A stretch of 7,306 bases of DNA from an uncultured Lachnospiraceae bacterium (GTDB lineage Bacteria; Bacillota; Clostridia; Lachnospirales; Lachnospiraceae), in contig CAJOPP010000193.1 in the NCBI GenBank assembly GCA_905236365.1, forward strand, positions 1 to 7,306, in the 5' to 3' direction. Below, one piece after another: positions 6,236-7,306 of this stretch (position 1 is its first letter; the number at the start of each line of letters is the position of its first letter). The notes beneath the pieces were generated by a model. It did not search any database, was not told the origin of the DNA, and worked only from the letters and a program-made list of their open reading frames with translations. The position numbers and the translations under genes were made by a program.

Positions 6236-7060
6236 ATGAGAGTACAGCACAATATGCAAGCGGCAAATGCCAATAGAATGCTGGGCGGTAATGTTAAGGC
6301 GGTAGCGAAGAATACGGAGAAGTTATCATCCGGTTATAAGGTTAATAGAGCAGCGGATGATGCAGCTGGGCTTTCTATTTCTGAAAAGATGCGTAACCAG
6401 ATAAAAGGAATCAATCAGGCGGTTAGCAATTCCGAAGATGGTCAGTACCTGATTCAGACGGCAGAAGGAAATATGAATGAGATTCATTCCATTTTGCAAC
6501 GGATGGGCGAGCTGGCAACCAAGGCTGCTAATGATGTGAATCAGTCTGTGGATCGTGAGGCAATCCAGAAAGAGATTAATCAATTGACACAGGAGATTGA
6601 TAGTATTGCCAATAAGGCACAGTTCAATGGTACCTATTTACTGAGGGAAAACAAGACTTTGAATCTGCAGGTTGGTGCGAATGCAGGTGAGAATATGACG
6701 ATCAATCTTAAGAAGATGGATTCCGTTACGATTGGAGTAAATGTGAGTGGTTATATTGCCTTAAGTATAGGTACACATAGTCACGCTGCGGGAGCTATGG
6801 CTGCTATTACTTCTGCAATTAAGACGGTGTCTGCTAACAGATCTGCCCTTGGTGCAATCCAGAATCGTCTTGATTATACTATTAACAATCTGATGAATTA
6901 TTCAGAGAATCTGACTTCTGCTGAATCGAATATTCGTGATACGGATATGGCGAAAGAGATGGTTAACTATTCAAAGAATAATATTTTGCAGCAGACAGCC
7001 CAATCAATGCTTGCACAGGCGAATCAGTCTAATCAAGGTGTGTTATCGCTGCTTCAATAG
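6236..7060 (+). CDS. Flagellin, short D0/D1 type
   Basis: The 274-residue protein is the filament subunit, exported through the flagellar type III system and polymerised outside the cell. The N-terminal D0/D1 region is clear: MRVQHNMQAANANRML, then EKLSSGYKVNRAADDAAGLS at 28-47, QYLIQTAEGNMNEIHSILQR at 70-89 and NGTYLL at 131-136. The C-terminal D1/D0 region has LGAIQNRLDYTINNL at 205-219, SNIRDTDMAKEM at 231-242 and the ending LAQANQSNQGVLSLLQ. The variable centre is only about 140-195, so no D2/D3 domains exist; this is typical of short Clostridia flagellins. The segment corresponding to the TLR5-contact patch (LQRMGEL, 87-93) is present. AAGGAGG lies seven bases before ATG. A SigD promoter and CsrA-like hairpins precede it. 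No intrinsic terminator follows; ATCTT/AAGAT at 7061-7075 is weak and lacks a T-run. Serine and threonine in the centre are possible glycan sites. The name fliC or hag would suit, but which flagellin copy this is cannot be told. Confidence 0.97.
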   Translation: MRVQHNMQAANANRMLGGNVKAVAKNTEKLSSGYKVNRAADDAAGLSISEKMRNQIKGINQAVSNSEDGQYLIQTAEGNMNEIHSILQRMGELATKAANDVNQSVDREAIQKEINQLTQEIDSIANKAQFNGTYLLRENKTLNLQVGANAGENMTINLKKMDSVTIGVNVSGYIALSIGTHSHAAGAMAAITSAIKTVSANRSALGAIQNRLDYTINNLMNYSENLTSAESNIRDTDMAKEMVNYSKNNILQQTAQSMLAQANQSNQGVLSLLQ

Positions 7061-7084
7061 ATCTTTTCTTAAGATAATACAAAC

Positions 7085-7306
7085 GTGTATAGGGGAACCG
7101 GAATCAAGTTAAATCTTTTGCAGAACTATTGGTTTATCTCCATTGACATCTTTTGTGAAACCATGCACAATCATCCTATACAGAATAAGTTGGGCGCATG
7201 GCTGCAGTTCTTTAGTTCGGATCGACCGGAGGATGTGATACAGCTGATTACAGCGTATCCTGAATTTAAGCCGATGTATGAAGATATTTACAAGCTGTGC
7301 CTGAAC
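7085..7306 (+). pseudogene. C-terminal fragment of a PD-(D/E)XK nuclease-type transposase (Rpn/PF12784-like), cut by the window end
   Basis: The frame is open from just after the TAA at 7070-7072 to the window edge. From about 7142 the translation (NKLGAWLQFFSSDRPEDVIQ, then LITAYPEFKPMYEDIYKL) closely resembles the helical C-terminal part of the abundant Clostridia proteins named Rpn family or PD-(D/E)XK nuclease family transposase. The nuclease domain that should precede it, about 200 residues, is absent: the flagellin gene ends only 80 bases earlier. There is no ribosome binding site, and the only early start is GTG at 7085. It is therefore most likely a 5'-truncated remnant. Whether the frame continues intact beyond the window cannot be seen. 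Confidence 0.7.

Noticed and set aside
7061..7075. ATCTT/AAGAT hairpin as a flagellin terminator
   Set aside because: The stem is five mostly A-T pairs and is not followed by a T-run.

Overview
The window looks like a flagellin and flagellin-glycosylation locus from a gut-type Clostridia, most likely a motile Lachnospiraceae. The grounds are the low-to-moderate GC content, strong AGGAGG-type ribosome binding sites, a short D0/D1-only flagellin behind a SigD-type promoter, and remnants of IS91-like and PD-(D/E)XK (Rpn/PF12784-like) transposases. The species assignment is inference.

Layout from left to right. Positions 1-36 hold a possible tail of an upstream gene. Positions 78-1292 (+) encode a FkbM-family SAM methyltransferase with a long unrecognised N-terminal half; this gene is visibly more AT-rich than the rest. 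Positions 1293-1709 contain no convincing protein gene. They carry consecutive hairpins, a long-range closing helix and a 9-bp pseudoknot pairing, which suggest an unannotated structured RNA on the plus strand. Two large multidomain genes lie on the minus strand, 20 bp apart, and are probably co-transcribed in the order 5548 to 3791, then 3770 to 1710. The first encodes a TPR-like region, a GT2 glycosyltransferase and a class I methyltransferase in one chain. The second encodes a hexapeptide (CatB/Vat-like) acyltransferase, a degenerate GT-B-like segment and a GT-D (DUF1792) glycosyltransferase in one chain.

Positions 5549-6235 form a divergent regulatory region. It holds a leader mini-ORF and a SigA-like promoter for the minus-strand pair, a 17-bp-period tandem repeat, a decayed IS91-family transposase fragment, and a near-consensus SigD promoter followed by a flagellin leader with two hairpins that display GGA in their loops (candidate CsrA sites, the second on the Shine-Dalgarno). 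The flagellin gene occupies 6236-7060 (+). Positions 7085-7306 carry the C-terminal part of a PD-(D/E)XK-type transposase, probably truncated at its 5' end and cut by the window edge.

The most economical reading is that the two fused enzymes build, methylate and acylate a glycan placed on the flagellin in the cytoplasm before export, with the FkbM enzyme as a further sugar O-methyltransferase. This rests on domain content and position beside the flagellin gene; nothing in the sequence proves the acceptor.
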